From contig NC_059504.1 in the NCBI RefSeq assembly GCF_914767665.1, positions 870,501-934,500 of the forward strand: DNA of 64,000 nucleotides. The letters run 5' to 3'. Position numbers and translations under genes: made by a program. This document shows, piece by piece, positions 40,801 to 55,800 of the stretch (its first letter is position 1; each line of letters opens with the position of its first letter). This DNA comes from Harmonia axyridis. Lineage: Eukaryota; Arthropoda; Insecta; Coleoptera; Coccinellidae. Under the pieces are notes generated by a model, which saw nothing but the letters and a program-made list of their open reading frames with translations, did not search any database and was not told the DNA's origin.

Positions 40801-43800
40801 ACTGGCATTGATCTCGTTCCTTATGTCTATCAATTGATACTAAAATCGTTCCTTAAATAATCTTATTTATCAAAATAAGCCAATTCCTTCAACGACAACG
40901 TATTAATTTGAATCTCGATTTGAATGAACACTGACAGGAGAACTAAAATGGCGGTGTGTGACGTCATTACTAATAGAGCGTATAGTCGAATTGGTTATGA
41001 AAATATGAATGAAAAGAATATTGTGCTGCAACCGTAGCCATTTGGCGTATATCGTTGTTCATTGTTAATAGCATACCTTTCTCTCCAATGAAATGAGCTT
41101 ACATTGATTTCTCACAGAAATCGTCGTGTTTTTCAATGAAAATGAAACCTCTTATTGAAAACATTTTTATTTATCTGAATAAATGTCAAAGAGTAATTAC
41201 TGGCATATCAATTTGTAATCAATCGATAAATCATTTATTCGAGGGCAGTATCTGACGATCTTATTTCAAATTCCCCTATTCAAAATCAATTTCAATGAAA
41301 AAGTACTCTATTTCTACTTCAAAGCATCATAAAACACTTACGATCTAACTAGATATCTACCCCAATGCAATTAGGAGCTCGAAAAAATAAAGAAGGTTAG
41401 AATGGATAGATAATTGAATCTTGAACATTTTCCGCTCGATAGGTCATCTTGTCAGACATTATCTCTGTGTTTTTTTGTGTGTCGCAAGGAGTATCGTTGC
41501 CGATAGTTAACTTTAATTATGGTATCGATTCATATGGGACATTGAAACGTTTGAATGGAAGTAGATTGAGTCCATGTTTCCGAGAAGGACGAGGAAAATG
41601 AGTTCTTATTTTCAGGAATCCAGCTTCTTTCTTTAATATCTTTTATCGACTGAAAACGACGCTTTCGAAGTTGTTATTTGTGTTTTGTTTGATAAGTTGA
41701 AAATTAATTATAAGGGTGCAGAATGCATGAGTTTTCTTTTCACTCTATCTGTCTTTCCAATAAATTATGTGAATTGCATGATATTGATTAAACTATTAGC
41801 ATTTGAATTTGCATAGATATATTTTCCATCACTTCTCAATGGACTCATGGTTTAAATAAAGAATAGTTATTTATAATACAAGTGCAGAATGCATTGATAC
41901 AGAATGAGCCTTCTGTACGAGTATTATACATTATTTTCTCTAATTCATTGCATTTTTATTAAAATTAATGAAATATTTCCATAAATATCATTTAGTGATT
42001 TTTGCATTAAAAAATGTTGGTTGGCAGAACTGATTTCTTTAAGGCAAATTGATGAATTGAAGATAAAGACGTGGCGGAAAGTTCGGAGTACCAACGTATA
42101 ATAACAAAATATAACCATGAAAACTGTGCGTTTCTAATATATTCTCGCACGATTTTCTTCTACAAGATGTGGAAGAATGAACGGAGAATAACCACAGAAA
42201 TAGAGAAAAGTTATTCTCAAAATAAACCCAAAACAAATACTTCTTGACCTGTCCAATCATTGTGTACGCAAGTCGAGGAAAATAGTCAGAACGACCTAGA
42301 TTTTAACTCGACCTTGACCCACTAAGGACTTGTGATTTAGATCAGGCCATCGTTGAATAACTTTTGATTCATTTTATACGATAACAAACTTTTGAAATAG
42401 AAAAATTCAACATTTAAAAATGGAATTGAGAATACGTATTGCTTTAATAACACTGACTAGTACTATTATTATTACAACTGATAGTTTCGGAGGTACAGGT
42501 TAACTTTCTTCAGAAAGAGAATTTGTTGAGAATTATTTGTCCCACAGACTTTTCATTTGGGAAACCTAGGACAGCAATTTCCTTATAGAATAAAAGATGG
42601 GGATACCCAATTCTCCCAACACAAAAATAAACATTTCGAAACTAATAGTGAGCGTATTGAAACCAATAATTGCCTGATTGGTTTTGTCCTAATAATCGAC
42701 TTCGCGATAATCAGATATCGATTTTATACCCCTAATCGCCAAAACCATCTCTGCAATCGATACGGAAGCCAGATATGTTAACGAGGTAGTAATCAACGGC
42801 ATTAACGACAAACATAACGCTGATTGCATCAGTCCAATTGTGCATAACAAAACCGCAGGCCAAACATCAAAGTTTCTCCCTCTCTCTCAACAACAACACA
42901 CAACCAAACCGCTCTACCTGATGCAATAGCTACAGGGCCACACCACCACTAGCAGCTAGATACCTACCAGCTGACAGGCATCGCGTGAACGAACGCATGG
43001 CAGCCACAAGAACCCACCTAGAGCCACCGTAACAAATCACATTATATCGCGATCCGGCCCAGACGATGTGCTCCGATACGTCGTGCCTCCCCAACAACAA
43101 GTCTCGTCATTCGCGATTTTTCAAAACATCCCGACGTGGAAATTCGCACACAGGAACGAGTTGTTCTACCGAGAAATGTCATTCGGACGGCGGCGCGCGC
43201 GAAGGCGGCATGCGCCAAACAACGATCGGAACCCGGAAACGTGAAAGATCCGAGGCCAGGTCGTGCAGCTTACCGACTGCACTCGAATCAATTTCTGCAG
43301 GTGGCAGCATGTGAGCTGTGTGCCTCCACGCTGGGTCCGGAGAAGGTTGGGAGATTCGATTCGAGGACGTGGGGGGTGGACTGATGGTCTTTTAGGGGTT
43401 GACGCTCACTTGGACGACGCGTCGCGAAGGTAGGATTCTCTTTGTGAGGGATTTTTTTGAGCCCAAGAGGTTTATATTGGATTTCATCGAGATTAAGTGG
43501 AGCGAAGGGAAGATGCGCGTCAGTTGACGCTCGGATTCTCTACGGGACAAAATAAGTCGATTTCACCAGCCGAAAAGGCGAGAAGAAAACTGTATTGTTG
43601 ATCTGATCGTTAACTAATTGAGCGTCAATCTTCAAACGACGTAAAGAGAAGAGTTGCGTCACTTGACGCACTGATTCTCTACGGGACAAAATAATTACCA
43701 AATTGAGCGTCAACATTTAAGTGACGCAAAGAGAAAAGACGCATCAGCTAGCGCTCGGATTTTTTACAGGACAAAATAAGTCGAGTTCACTAACCAGAAA

Positions 43801-46800
43801 GCGAAAAGAAATCTGTATAATTGATCCAAACGTTACCTAATTGAGCGTCAACCTTCAAGCGACGCAAAGAGAAGAGACCAGTCAATTGACATTCGAATTC
43901 TCTACGGGGCAAAATATGTCGATTTCACTAGCCAAAAAGGCAAAGAGATAACTATATTGTTAATCCAAGCGTTACCTAATTGAGCGTCAACCATTAAGCG
44001 ATGCAAAGAGAACAGATCCGTCAGTTGACGCTCGGATTCTCTACGGGACAAAATAAGTCGATTTCACCAGCCGAAAAATCGAAGAGAAAACTGTAGTGTT
44101 GATCCAAACGTTACCTAATTGAGCGTCAACTTTTAAACGACGTGAAGAGAAGAGACCTGTCATTTGACGTCCAGATTCTCTACGGGGCAAAATATGTCGA
44201 TTTCACTAGCCAAAAAGGCAAAAAGATAACTATATTGTTAATCCAAGCGTTACCTAATTGAGCGTCAACCATTAAGCGATGGAAAGAGAACAGACCCGTC
44301 AGTTGACGCTCGGATTCTCTACGGGACAAAATAAGTCGATTTCAACAAAAGACAAAGAGAAAACTGAGTTGTTTATCCGAGCGTTACCTAATTGAGTGTC
44401 AACCATTAAACGATGCAAAGAAAACAGACGCTTGGATTCTCTATGGGACAAAATAAATCGATTTCACCAGCCGAAAAGTCGAAGAGAAAACTATAGTTTT
44501 GATCCAAACGTTACCTAATTGAGAGTCAACCTTTAAACGACGCGAAGAGAAAAAACGCGTCAGTTGACGCTGGGATGCTCGATATCACCTTCTCAAAAGG
44601 CGAAGAGAGAATTCGTTTGTGAATTCGAACGTTTCTTAATTGATTTTGAGCAAAGCGAAGAGGAGAGACGCGTCAGTTGGCGCTAAGGTGCTGAATGAAG
44701 CAAAAATGCTTTTGCAACATTTCATAAGACCAATTCCTGATTCTTACTGGCCAGAATGTAGATTGCTATTTCCCAATAACAGCTATGGAAGTTATAATTT
44801 TACTTAATCAATTTTTTAATTTATTAAAAATTCACTTGATTGATTCCAAATATCCAATATGCAAATTAACAAACCAAGCTAACAATCAAGAAGCGAACAT
44901 CTCCGATCAATTGGGCACAAGATGTACCGCCAACAACGAAGATCGGAGAAATTATAGAACGCAAATCGACGACTTCTTCTACTCCGAGGGAAACCAATTT
45001 CCGAATCGGAAAAGTATCGGGAGAAGGCAGATGTGACCGAGTTGGCAGCTATTCGATTGTACGTCGAGAGAGGCGACGCCAGTAACCCAATTATGGTAAA
45101 TAAGATTGGCGACGGTTAATCAATTTCACCCTTGGCTCGTCTTGTGTATTTTAGCCTTATCGGCTCACGTTCTCGGTCTTCTGTTTCGCCATCAGTTGGA
45201 TTCCATCCAATACGATGATTTCTGCTGGTAACGGAAAACAAAGAAATGGTCTGGGATATTGATGACTTTTCGTTTTTGGGGATGCGAAATAATCGAGTTC
45301 AGTCCTGACCAAACAAGAAATAAAGATACATTCGGAGGTCAAAGCGGAAATTTATGGTCTGGTTGGCACCTCTCCGTTTAATAATACAGAAGTGGAAGCT
45401 TCCTTTTCTAGGGTATATATTATATTGATGGGATTAGATGTAGGAGTGTATTGACTAGAAAGCAGCTAGAACTTCAAACGGTTCGATCTTCTATTCTACA
45501 CCCTGCTCAGCAATTCCTACTATATTTCCAAATCTGACAACGATCCTGGAAAAGGCTATCACTTCGTGAGAATTTAGAATTGGCTTGCTCTAAAGTGCGC
45601 TCTTCAGTTTTATCAGTTCTGGAAATGAACACAATATGTGTTAAGCTGTTTCCATGTCCAAGCCAAAAGCTCAGTTCGTGGCAGCTGCATGAACTTCTTT
45701 ATGTAGTACAGAGTAAATTGTAATTCTTTTCTCTTGCACCAAACCCGATTCATGCCTTCAGATGGAACATCTTATGCCTTCCATTGCTGAACTAATTATT
45801 CACATCCAGCAGGTGTTTCCTTTGATGCCTTTTATGCAAGTTTACCAGCTCATTCATTGCCTTTAATACCCCAATATAAAAGATAGTTATTTGGGCTGTT
45901 TCCATCTTCTGTACTAATCTTAACTGCTTCCATGATTCTTTCATAGTCCTCTGCGCTTGTTTTGCCTCGTATGCTTGTACTGATGCTCTCACAAGTTTGT
46001 ATTAGGTTAGCCTTGTTAAACCGGTGGTAGTTTAGCCTTTCTCTTATAAGTTCTTGGCTTGCTCTATTGGAGATTCTGTCTGCCCTTCTGCCTCTTATTG
46101 GGATGGGAAACTTATGGAGAGATGATGGAAAGAGCCCAAATAACTATCTATCAAATAGTCCATCATCAATATCAAGGCAACAATTACCCCAATATACTTT
46201 GGCACTTATAGCATTGTCACTATATGGCCTCTAGCCAGAAGATGTTTTATAGTATTATGGCACTTTCAGGTCAACAGAGAACTTTGCCTAATGATTCCAA
46301 GTTGTATGCATCCGATTGTCTGTTGTAATGTTTATGTGAGCTGCTATAAAGTTACTTTCAAGAAACTCGAGCTCATATATATTCCTGAAGTAGTGCCATT
46401 CCCTTTATTTTAACCTCATATGGAAGAAATAACTTATGGTTCAGTTGATTCACAAAATTCCCTAACATCCATTATAAAGAGATTATATCCGAAGGTTTTG
46501 CCATGAGGCCATCCACATGACTCATTTCCCCTCTGAATGATTCCAAAAGTTTATTATTGGAAATCGAGATAGTGAAAGTTGTTGAGTTTCGAAACTGTAG
46601 CACGAGAGGAAGAGATTGGCAGATACGTCTCTCGCTTTCCAATCGAACGCGTCCTCGTTTGCAGACTCAAATTGGCCTAATCGATTCATGCGAGAAGTGT
46701 TCGGGACTAACAAGAACACTCAGGGGAAATCATCCACATCCCAAGTTTTCGAGACGCACATATGAGAACGATGGAAATATGAATCCTCTTGGATCTCTTT

Positions 46801-49800
46801 CCCCTGTGTCGTTATCGGATATATATACTTATTGTTTTGAACTTGGAAGGAATAGTGGGGAAAACTTGAGGAGAGAACTTGATTCAATAAATTTATTTTT
46901 TTGGTGATTCTGCTCAGATGTCTAGATGGCGACATCGATATGATTAGTTACTATGTAACCATCTTTTTTTTAGGAGAATGTGAGTTATATTCTCAGAGTA
47001 ATGAACATAGATAGAGGAAGCATATGTCATTTTCAGTAAGTGAATTTTATCCCCAACATGAACTATCAAATTTGACATGAAGCGCGCGGAAATGAAAACA
47101 TATCAGTGATACGATATTTCACTCAATTCGCGAGTTTCTCCACAAAGAACGACTTTCTTTATGTCCCATAGTGAATCACTGTTTCATATCAACACAAAAT
47201 ATATTGAGATTAATACTTAAATATATCAGAAATTCAGAAAACAAACTTCAATCGCGCCAAACGACCTGAAACAACCAATGACACTAAGAGAGCAAAAGTT
47301 GCCAAACCTTGGATTTCAGCAGGCAGATACAGAAAATAATAAATATTCTGCCTATTATAAATTCGACAATAAGGAAAAATATCGGATTCCAAATATTCAA
47401 ATTTGCATATTTAATCCGGAATCACTCAAATAAGTATATTTCATCCATATATAATATACATTCATAACGATATAGTAAAATTGTGGATTTGAAAATATAT
47501 CACAATCCGACAACGTAATCTAACCATATTGGGGACATGTAAAAATTGCGTATACTTCCTCTATCTATGTTTATTACTCTATGGTTATGTTATGCCAAGT
47601 TTTCACGTCAGTTACTGCGAGGTATTAGACGTTAAGTATGAAGTGGAACAAAGTATCAGCTGGATCATTATAAATACAGTTTTCACTTAATTAGGTTTTG
47701 GCAATAAGGATTCATTCAAAAATAATTTATGAGACAGATGCCAACTCCCCTCTGTTCAGTTATGAAAATCAATATTCGTTATTCCCAGGAAAAATTCAGG
47801 ATATCATACTTATAACCCTGTAATGCCCACAGTAGCACATTTTGAGAGAAAAAAGTTCTATAAACATAGACCGCTTTGTTTTCGAGATACAGGGTGTTGA
47901 AGTTTGATTTTTCTCAAGTTGTTTCTTCATTGCACCTTCCCTTCACAAGATGTCCAACTTCCATTTAGTTTTCATTATGTGATATGCTAATTTTGTATTC
48001 AAATCTACAGGGTGATGTTTTTTCAGGCACAGTGCCCAATTCTTTCCTCCAGAACTTCATTTTGGTGAACCACTTGTAGTTTAGAGAAATGTAAAAAAAA
48101 ATTTGGCCCAGTACTACACTTTTTGGTTTCTTGTAGTTTTGTCGTATCTGCTATCGATTTCGAGTAAAAAATGTCCAAAAAATCCTCATAAAGATATAAA
48201 TTATTATAAAGATCCAGTAAGAAAGCTGTGATTAATAAATCAATAATTAGTTTTGATACTTATTTATCCAATCTTTAGCGAAGATTAACAAAGATTTAAT
48301 AAACTGTTATAATCATCATAAAAAGTTGAATTACAAGGTTCACCCTGTTTCTCGAAAACAAAGTATTTGCTAATCCATCTTTGAAGAACTTTTTCTCTAA
48401 AAATCATCAAAGGAATCACTCATTTTCCTTTGACCTCCAATTAAGGAACACCCTGTATATATTGACACTAGGATTAAAAGATTGTAACGTTAAAAATGTT
48501 GGCTATTTTCTAGATTTTCCAAATTCTCTAAACCATAAAAAAAACGATCATTCCTGTTTGTATTTCTAATGTGGCATTTCGAATGAATAACTTTCTTCCG
48601 CAAATCAACCCCAGCCTACTGCCATGAGGATGAATAAATCGTCTATCGAATAACGATTCGATTTTCACTTTCCGATAACGTGTCTGGCTTTGATGGCACC
48701 CGAATTATAGCCATTAAATTCGACCAATGCCAGAGCTCGGCCAAGCATTGGAGTTTTTCACTCGAATAAGATTATTCCACGATATATCTATATATACGAT
48801 AAAATTTGTCATCTATATTCTGAATGCGGGGAGATAACGTCGACATGTTTTCGCCTGACCGACGTTATTCATATACAGGGTGTTTCATTATTACTCGTCG
48901 AAATTTTAAGGATTTATGTTAGTTTGATCAAATATATAGTAATTAATTTGGATAATGCGTCCCTCGAGAGAAGCAGCAGATTCACAAAAAAGGTGTTTTT
49001 TACATTTTGTAAAAAAGTATTCGAAGAATTGGCACAACTTATTATACTATTATACTTATAATTTCTGGAATAAACATTTGTGGCCCTATATCGGCAATAA
49101 AACGGCGAATGTTGTCTTCCAAATGGTCAAGGGTTTGTGGCTTATCCGCATAGACCAATGACTTTACATAGCCCCACAGAAAGTAGTCTAGCGGTGTTAA
49201 ATCACAAGATCTTGGAGGCCAATTCACAGGTCCAAAACGTAAAATTAGGCGGTCACCAAACGTGTCTTTCAATAAATCGATTGTGGTACGAGCTGTGTAA
49301 CATGTCGCACCGTCTTGTTAGAACCACAGCTCCTGGACACCATGGTTGTTCAATTCAGGAATGAAAAAGTTAGTAATCATGGCTCTATACCGATCACCAT
49401 TGACTGTAACGTTCTGGCCATCATCGTTTTTGAAGAAGTACGAACCAATGATTCCACCAGCCCATAAAGCGCACCAAACAGTCAGTTTTTCTGGATGTAA
49501 CGGTGTTTCGACATACACTTGAGGAATATCTTCACTCCAAATGCGGCAGTTTTGTTTGTTGACGTAGCCATTCAACCAGAAGTGCGCTTCCGCTAAACGA
49601 AATGCGCCTATGAAAATCGGGAACTACGGCAATCTCATTTTGCACTATTTGCAAGCATTGTTCAGGCGTGAGTCTATTCATGATGAATTGCCAAACCAAA
49701 CTGAGAATAAATGATTTGACAGTTTTTGGATCGGTCGCCATCTTGAACAGTAATGCCAACTTAAAGTTATATACCTCGAAAAAAAACACCCTTTATTAGT

Positions 49801-52800
49801 CACAGCTCTCTCAAATGAAGTCGTTTTCTATAGATCGAGCTTTGGTCTAGAACATATCGAAGTTTCAAGTCCCTATCTTGCCTCAAGAAGAGTTGGCAGC
49901 CTCCAGAAAATGATTAAAATTTTTTAGTAAATTTCAGTTCACAACTTATAATCTCTGTAATAAGTGTCAAATCTACGTGATCAAAATATTCCATGGGATG
50001 CTAAGAACTTTTCATGTTGGAACATTAAATTTCTTGTCAAAAAATATATTTCTACGTTCTACGATGACGTAGTCATCGAATCAATTGATAGAATTCTATC
50101 AAATTCCCATATAGAAACTTTTAAAGTTTTCTTCAAAAAAATTTTTTCCAGGTGCGGGCTTAACTTTTCGATAAGGCGTTCAATCAACAATCAAGATACA
50201 CGTGATCCAATTTCGTAAAGAACAAGAAGACTATTGGATTCTCTCAGCTGTGCTGCTTACTCGCAACCTCTTAATTCTGTAAAAAGTAAAATTCTTACCT
50301 CGGAGGAGGTGAGATAGCACAATCTGGAATCTGCGCTCTCAATGGAAGCCTGTTGGACAATTCCGTATCTGGAAGACTCTCTATCACTCATGTAATCCGA
50401 ACGTAGACTGTCTTGGTGATCGAACATGCCTCTGTAAAAAATATATCCATATCCATATGATAATTTCCAAGTATTTATTACTTGATTATTTTCAAGTATG
50501 CTTCAGACAATCCAAGAAGATGAATTCTGCAAATTACGATTCGAATGCTTACCGTTGTTCGAAGCTATCGTTTTTGTTGCTTTTGTAACCGCTATCGTTC
50601 ATGCTGCTATCCTGACGTAGCGAAGGCAGAGAGTCCCAAGGGGATCTCTTGTGGCCAGGTTGAGGGCCCTGAGTTGAGCTGAAGGTGGAACTGCCTGATC
50701 GCCATCCGTCAGAGTGACGGAACCATTGAGCTCGGCTAGATTCACCGATGCAGGAAGCACAGCGGGAACTGAAACGAAAACCGTAGTAGAATTTTCAAGG
50801 TTTAATTGCACACAGTCTGGAGAAACGAGATAAGTTAAACGGAACAAAACAGGTTTTCCTAACTCGTTCGAAATCTGAGATATCTTACATAGTTCTTCAA
50901 GCATTGATGAAAAGCTACATATAATGTGTATAGAAAAATCTCGTGGGTATATGATTTCATAGCGTTTAAAATAGCATTCATAAGTTTTGATTTGAACTTT
51001 CTTGAATACACATATTCTTGTGGTACTCAGATGAGATCAAATCAAATGGAATGGTCTATTAGTTAGAAAGCAGCCTTTCAAAACTGTAACCAATTCGATC
51101 TTTTGTTCTACACTCTACTTCATAATTCGCGAGAAGATCTTCCACTATATTGACGAATCTGACAATTCCCAGAGAGAGTTTTGGATGTCACTTTGTCAGG
51201 ATTTAAAACTGGCTTGCCTAGAAGAGTGCTTCTTACTGTGGCCAGTTCTGAGCATTTGCACAGTATAGGTTAAGCTGTTTTTGTTTCTGATAGCAGAGTC
51301 TACAAAGTTCATCTGTTGACAGAACCTTGTAAAATAAAAACTGATAGTGCCCCACCAAAGGTCCAACTATAGCTAGAAGTTCAGCTGCATGAGTTTCTTA
51401 GTTTAATACAGACAAATCCACAAATGTTTACGGCTGTGCAAGAGCCAATATTCCTTCAAAGAGATCTTGGACTCTAATAGCTAAACTGCTATCCTGTAGA
51501 GTTCTTTTTCAAACCCACAGAAATGTTCAGATCTTAAGATTTAATTAAAAAGGCTTCATTTCACTGCGACCTTTTGGTATATTGTGCCTCCCATCAAAGC
51601 TATTCTCGCTATAAAGTGATCTACAGCTCACCTTTCAGTACCACAGTTCTACTGAACTCCAGTATCTGGGATGGGTACTTCCTCACTTCTATAAGTTTCT
51701 TATCCAAAGCAGATTTTGCATTGGCTAATGATGACGAAGCATTCCGTCACCATGTGATCTGATGTTCCTTTCTCCTCCCCTCAGAATCTGCACTAGTCAT
51801 TTTCTGCTAGACCCATTCTCATGAGGTGTTTCCTAAGACAACAATGCCCTGTGAGGAGTCCAGTAAGGAGTTGTGGCATATTCTTGTCAAGATCCAGATA
51901 TTTCTTGGATCTTGCAGTGTCAAAGTTTCAAAGAAACTTTTTTTAATGATCCAAACCAGGAAGATTCCACCAGAGTGTTTTTTCCTTGTCCTGAAACTCT
52001 TTCTCGTAGGTTCTTTTGCCTATACCAAAGGAAGTTTCCGGGCAGATGAAAGAAATCTGTTCTCCTTTTCTAGCAATTGTGTTGGCCTCTTCATTTCTTA
52101 TTCCATCTTATCTCCGAGTGGCCGGAAACCCAAACTAAAAAGATTGTTATTCTTGCCGATTTCATTGAGTTTTCTTTGGCATTCCAACATCATCTTAAAA
52201 TCCATGATATATGACCTCAGTGCTTTGCACTGAGCTCACATATTCAGGTCTTGCGGGTGTCACTCTTGAGGCGATTTCCACAAGTTCATCGTCTTGTCGA
52301 TTACCCTCAATGCCACTATGCTTTGACAACCACAGAAAAGAACTACGGGTGTGTGATTCAAATTTGAAACCTTATCTTCAAATTATAAAGATATGGTGCC
52401 AGTTAAATATTATTGAGTGATGTTTCATCTGAGTAAAAAAAAATAATGACGAAAAAAATGGAGAAAATTATGTAATGCATTTTTCGTTGTTGTCCTGGTT
52501 CTCACCTGGCATTGTGATCGCTAAGATATCCACGTTCCCTCTCTCTCTCTTTCTCTCGTTCTCTCATCAGTTCGTTGCGATCGCTATAGTAACCATCTCT
52601 CTCTCTATCACGCTCTCTCATTCTCTCTATAGTATTCAGTCTATGTTGAAGGGGTAAGGTGGAAGATTTGTTCATTGATATATTAGAGTTTGGTCCTAGA
52701 AAATAAAAATCGTATTAGCACTAAATTCAGATTTATATTTTTTTTTGATACGTTGATTTCAGTTGACTTCAGTCGCTGCTGAAATTCAAAAAACGATTGT

Positions 52801-55800
52801 TGATGATATGAAATAAGAAGAATAATTCAATTTGTATTAAGACTTTCACTTAAATTGTTTTGGTGCTTTGGGGAATACATTTTGTTTTAATTTTTTTATT
52901 TTTATCACTTAAACAGAGGGTATATTTTCCTATGAGAAAAATTATTCGATGTTCCGTTGAACAAAGGCAAAATAATGAAAAAAATATAATTTTGATACAC
53001 TTGAAGTGCAAAAAAACCAAAATTATTTCATCACATCAAACTCTGTAGAATTTGCAAAATAATAAAAAAATCAGTTTTTGGAGCATGCACGACGCACGTT
53101 GAATATTATCTGCAAATATTGCATCAGAATATAAAATGAAATTTTCATTCACAAACAAGATTGAAACAAACCATACAATTTGTTGTGGACATATTATATA
53201 ATTCTTCAATTTATAGTTATTCGTCTTGTTTTATTGTTTTATTCCTATGTTATTGTTATGAAATATACTATTGATATACAGGGTGAAAAGTCCATATAGA
53301 ATCCTATTGAAATAATAGTTCTACTTAAAATAAATTCAATATCCCCCAAAATTCAAAGTCTTATTAATAGTAATAGCTTTTAGAAAATAAATGGAAAAAA
53401 TCATTTCAACTGCCTGTATATCCTTTCTTATTTTTTCTAGATCTATCTATAGTTATGGTCTTGGTTTTTAAAACATCCTGTATATTAAGTAAAACTTCAA
53501 ATGTTTCATTAGGTCAGTAAATTTGATGATCCATAGCAACAAACAAATGTAAAAAAAACAGAAACATTGAAAAAATTTAGGTGGCAAATCTATAATTTCG
53601 AAAGTCATGAAGGTCATCGAAGGAATTTGATTACAAAGACACCATTTAGGCACTCAAATCTTCGATAAACAAATATATTACCACATCCTGGCAGACAATT
53701 ATGATACTTAGCGAACATTCGTACCCACATGCAATAAAAATACAGTAACACATAGAGAGAGATAAAAATAACTTACGTTTTCTTAAAGGATAAGGACTCC
53801 TCTGATTTGATCCGGGCAGATTCTCGGCGAATTCTATGTAAAAATTCGTAATTTTTTTCATTAAAAAAATTGAGTGCATTTGGTGATGAGAGGAAAAAAG
53901 TTCGTTGGTATGAAACAACAAAAAAAAAGTATGTGGAAAAAGTGTGCTCGATATATCGAAATGATCATGCGATATATGTAAAAGTGAAATAAATATCGAA
54001 AATGAGAGTCGAAGATTTTGCCTGATGACTCACCTAAATTCTCCATGCTCTGACTCAGAAGAGCCTCAAAAGTATGCAAGCTGTAGCTTTCGGCGTCCAT
54101 TCCTTTGGCTAAGGTATTGCGAAGATGCATCTCGTACTCGAGGAGCAGACGACTGGTTGGAGAACTTGGAGTTGATGTTGCGTTGAGGTTCTGCAAAAAA
54201 AATGGGTAGAGTTAGGTCATATGGAATGTTCAGTTTGGAAACACGTAGAATAGAAGATTAACCAAGGAGGAAAAATTCATCAGGATTTATTTCAGCAGCC
54301 TGAGTCTATTCGGAGAGACAAAATCAGGAACAAGGAAATCAGGAAGAGAACCAAGGTCAGGGATGTCATGGAGGAAATAGCGGTCAAAAATTGGAGATGG
54401 GCTGGTCACATAGCCAGACAAGACAGCAGCAGATGGACACTAAGAACACTACACTGGAGACCTCGTGAGACCAGAAGAAGTAGAGGCAGACCACAAAGAA
54501 GATGGGTTGACGACATCCGTCAAGTAGAAACTGGCTGAGTCAGGCCAGAGATAGACAAATGTGGAAGAGTATGGAGGAGGCTTTCATTCAGGAGTGGATG
54601 GTGAAAAGCTGAAAGAGAGAGAGTCTATTTGAGAGAAGCTCTCTAAGCTCCCCCTGATGACAGATGAGCAGTAGATAAGATTGAGATTAGATAAAGAGAA
54701 ACATCGATTGGCTAGATAAAAATCTCTTCAAAAGTGCAAGTGCAAATGTTGGATCTGTCCTTATGTATCCTGTTTAACAATTCTCAAGAAGAACGTCTAG
54801 AATATTGGCAAATCTGTGAACGTCATGATAGCCTTGGCTATTCTTGAAAATTGAGAACATTATGAAGATTCCGAACATTTGCCTTTCAAGTTGGGCCAAC
54901 AAGAACCCAACTCCCTAATTGTCCCTGCAAAAACTCCAATAAAAAAATTTTCATAGCCCTCTACTGAGGCCAAACTTGTACCCCCAAGCACATTGGTCAT
55001 ATACAGAAACAGGTGGTTGTCACTTGGTGCCAGGGTGGAAGCATAAGAATGCTCTCAGAACTTCTGGTGGCGTTGTCCTTAGAAACTCCTATTTACCAAT
55101 GCTAGCTGATTCTGTTCGATTGCCAGTTTCAATTGGTTGTTTTTACATTATAGAACTTGCTAGAAAAGGAGTACCAACTTCTTTCACCGGCCTGGAACCT
55201 TTCTGTGGCTTAGACAAATGTACCTACAAGAAAGAGTTTCATGAGAAGGAAGAAACCGAAAGAGAAACACTCTGGAGGAATCTGCCCGGTTTCGATCACT
55301 CCAAAAAGTTTCTTCGAAACATTGACTCTACGAGATCCAAGAAGTATCTGGATCTCAGTAAAAATATGCTACACCTCCTCACAGGACACTGTCGCCTCAG
55401 GAAACACCTCATGAGAATGGGCCAATGCAAAACCTGGTTTGGACACCAAACTTGTAGAAATGAGGAATTAACCTCCTCCAAAGAATAGCTTTGATGGAGG
55501 GCACAATAGACCATTAGATCGCAGTGAAATGGAACCTCCTTAATTAAATCTGAATCTAATATTATAGCGCAGAATAGAGCGTTTGACCATAAGAAAGCAG
55601 CTCATATTAGAGTATTCCCTGCCTATTCTTCCGAACACACAGCAACACCTTCCTGGTCGTCAATCCTGGATTGGTCACAATCTGGATCTCTGCGTTGGCT
55701 TTGGACCACGATCTTTTTGGCTTATCATTGTCGTAAATGTCTCATTTTTGATCTCTACTCACTATCTGCTTCAGAGAAGGGTCGATTTTGTTGATATTCA

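Noticed and set aside
43480..44690. Possible CRISPR-like array
   Set aside because: The whole 139-bp unit is repeated, without unique spacers; it is a eukaryotic satellite-type tandem repeat.
46557..46907. 116-codon plus-strand open frame
   Set aside because: No recognisable domain, opposite strand also partly open, no supporting splice or context; not called as a gene.
52530..52640. CT-rich microsatellite
   Set aside because: It is the coding Arg/Glu stretch of sif exon 10, in frame and with good splice sites.
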